Shown here: positions 41,245-42,649 of the stretch, one piece after another | How the letters are laid out: each line of letters opens with the position of its first letter | Numbering within the stretch: position 1 is the first letter of the stretch | Source: Acidobacteriota bacterium | GTDB lineage: Bacteria > Acidobacteriota > Terriglobia > Acidiferrales > UBA7541 | Assembly: GCA_021780215.1 (NCBI GenBank) | Contig: JAJXZD010000026.1 | Coordinates: 1-42,649, forward strand | Reading direction: 5' to 3' | Length of the DNA: 42,649 nucleotides | The notes under the pieces: model-generated | What the model was told of the DNA's origin: nothing | What the model saw: the letters and a program-made list of their open reading frames with translations, nothing else | Database searches by the model: none | Made by a program: the position numbers and the translations under genes

Positions 41245-42649
41245 AGGGTCCATCCTCGTCATAGATGACGAGGCCGAAATCCGCGCCGGCCTCGAAGCCT
41301 TGCTCGATTCCGAGGGTTTCTCCGTCACGCTCGCGGAATCGGCTGCTGCGGGCCTCCAGAAACTCGAGGAACGGCCGTTCGATCTCCTGCTTCTCGACGT
41401 GAGCCTGCCGGATCGCAACGGCATCGAACTTCTCCGGGAGATTCGCCAGCGTGACCCGAATCTCTCCATCATCCTGATCACCGCGTTCGGTTCGATTGAC
41501 ATGGCCCGCGCCGCGTTCAAAAGCGGCGCCCAGGATTACATCACCAAGCCGTGGTCCAACGACGAGCTGATCACCCAGATTTCCCTGGCCATCGAAGGCC
41601 GCCGGCTGCGCGAGGAAAACGTCCAGCTCAAGCGCGCCCTCAAGCAGCGCTACAACTTTCCCAACATCGTCGGCAAGAGCGAGAAAATGCTGGCGGTGTT
41701 CGACCTAGTGACGCAGGTGGCTCCTTCGCGCTCCACCGTGCTCATCTCCGGCGAGAGCGGCACGGGGAAGGAGCTGATCGCCAAGGCCATTCATTCCGCG
41801 TCGCCGCGCGCAGACAAGGCCTTTATCCCGATCAATACCGGCTCGATTCCCGCCGATCTGCTCGAATCGCAGCTCTTCGGGCACGTCAAGGGAGCATTCA
41901 CCAGCGCCATCGCGTCGAAGAAGGGGCTTTTCGAAGTGGCCGATCAGGGCACCATCTTCTTTGACGAGATCTCCACCGTCAGCCCGGAAACGCAGGCCAA
42001 GCTCCTGCGCGTGATTCAGGAGCGCGAGTTCATGCGCCTGGGCGGCACGGAGACAATCAAGGTGGATGTCCGCATCCTTGCCGCCTCGAACGAGGACCTG
42101 CGCAAGCTGCTTCGCGAGGGCCGCTTCCGCGAGGATCTGTACCACCGCCTCAATGTCATCTCCATTCAGCTCCCTCCTCTGCGCGAGCGCAAGGAGGATA
42201 TTCCCTTGCTGATCGAGCGCTTCACCGCTCAGTTCTGCCGGGAAAACGGCAAACCATTGCGCGGCTTCACCCACGCCGCAATGAAAATGCTGATGGATTA
42301 CGACTGGCCGGGAAACGTTCGCGAGCTAGAAAATGCCGTCGAGCGCGCCGTCGTGCTGTCCACGGGGGAATCCCTGGACGCCGACCTGTTGCCCGAATCC
42401 GTGCGCACGCGAGAAGTGACTCGGGGTGTGCGTCTGCAGCTTGCCGAATTCATGCCGCCCATGCCAGGCGAGGAAGGGGCGCACCATGCCCCTCCGGCGC
42501 GTTCGCTCTTTGAAATCATCGAGGAAGTGGAGCGGAGAATCATCGAGGACATGCTCGAGCGCACCAAATGGAACCAGATCGAGGCCGCCGAGCTATTTCA
42601 GATTCCCCGCTCGACCTTCAATCAGAAAATTAAACGGCTGGGAATCAAA
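41237..42649 (+). CDS. Sigma-54-dependent response regulator (NtrC family), 3' end outside window
   Basis: A frame from ATG 41237 stays open to the last base of the window (471 codons, no stop). The receiver domain has D10-D11, phospho-acceptor Asp54, and Lys104 in I-T-K-P-W. The AAA+ domain follows with Walker A G-E-S-G-T-G-K-E near 172, the sigma-54 contact loop G-A-F-T-S-A near 219 (usually G-A-F-T-G-A), Walker B T-I-F-F-D-E-I, and the R-F-R-E-D-L-Y-H-R-L-N-V arginine finger. A Fis-type helix-turn-helix lies at the end (Q-I-E-A-A-E-L-F-Q-I-P-R-S-T-F). It overlaps the kinase stop by 8 nt and should activate sigma-54 promoters. Only a few C-terminal residues are likely missing. Confidence 0.93.
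   Translation, partial: MPKGSILVIDDEAEIRAGLEALLDSEGFSVTLAESAAAGLQKLEERPFDLLLLDVSLPDRNGIELLREIRQRDPNLSIILITAFGSIDMARAAFKSGAQDYITKPWSNDELITQISLAIEGRRLREENVQLKRALKQRYNFPNIVGKSEKMLAVFDLVTQVAPSRSTVLISGESGTGKELIAKAIHSASPRADKAFIPINTGSIPADLLESQLFGHVKGAFTSAIASKKGLFEVADQGTIFFDEISTVSPETQAKLLRVIQEREFMRLGGTETIKVDVRILAASNEDLRKLLREGRFREDLYHRLNVISIQLPPLRERKEDIPLLIERFTAQFCRENGKPLRGFTHAAMKMLMDYDWPGNVRELENAVERAVVLSTGESLDADLLPESVRTREVTRGVRLQLAEFMPPMPGEEGAHHAPPARSLFEIIEEVERRIIEDMLERTKWNQIEAAELFQIPRSTFNQKIKRLGIK

Noticed and set aside
1-42649. CRISPR arrays, insertion sequences, prophage or integron signatures
   Set aside because: No regularly spaced repeats, transposase, integrase or terminal inverted repeats were seen on reading both strands.

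Overview
The window is a GC-rich bacterial chromosome segment, most likely from an Acidobacteriota. The main clues are a VWFA protein of the acidobacterial type (3180-4115), a GWxTD-domain exported protein (34821-36530) followed by a barrel-like protein with a carboxypeptidase-regulatory-like N-terminus, and a pyruvate dehydrogenase locus that includes lipB. Genes are densely packed on both strands. I see no insertion sequence, phage, CRISPR array or rRNA. There is one tRNA, tRNA-Glu(UUC), at 22286-22360.

Layout. 1-1167: tail of an upstream gene and an exported IPT-like hypothetical protein. 1199-2299(-): RmuC. 2460-8863(+): a packed run of a MoaD-MoaE fusion, VWFA protein, SuhB-type phosphatase, QueA, metallophosphoesterase, a membrane-anchored protein and a PD-(D/E)XK-like protein. 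9032-10984(-): HNH endonuclease, ComF and a DksA-like regulator. 11188-14517(-): ClC transporter with CBS domains, MarR regulator and CPBP protease. 14813-20956(+): lpd, lipB, E1 alpha, E1 beta, an unrecognised 83-aa protein and E2. 21029-24695(+): FAD oxidoreductase, an animal-type transketolase and a small beta-rich protein. 24737-26172(-): two related outer-membrane barrels.

The most interesting region is 26376-30374(-), a compact lasso-peptide biosynthetic operon. It runs from a predicted sigma70 promoter through a PqqD-like recognition element (B1), a transglutaminase-like leader peptidase (B2), an asparagine-synthetase-like cyclase (C), a 49-aa precursor gene (A, 27411-27560) and an HprK-like kinase (K). 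B2/C, C/A and A/K overlap or abut exactly. The precursor carries the lasso leader signature Y-x-x-P-x-L-x-x-x-G-x5-T and an Asp that could close a macrolactam ring. No exporter, immunity gene or isopeptidase is adjacent.

30546-42649: proline dehydrogenase and a class III sirtuin (4-nt overlap), an ABC ATPase with its periplasmic adaptor but no permease (-), then the GWxTD and barrel genes, a large PDZ/GAF/PAS histidine kinase and a sigma-54 response regulator that runs off the window end (+).

All functional calls come from reading translated sequence and motifs. No database search was run, so residue alignments to known families are from memory.
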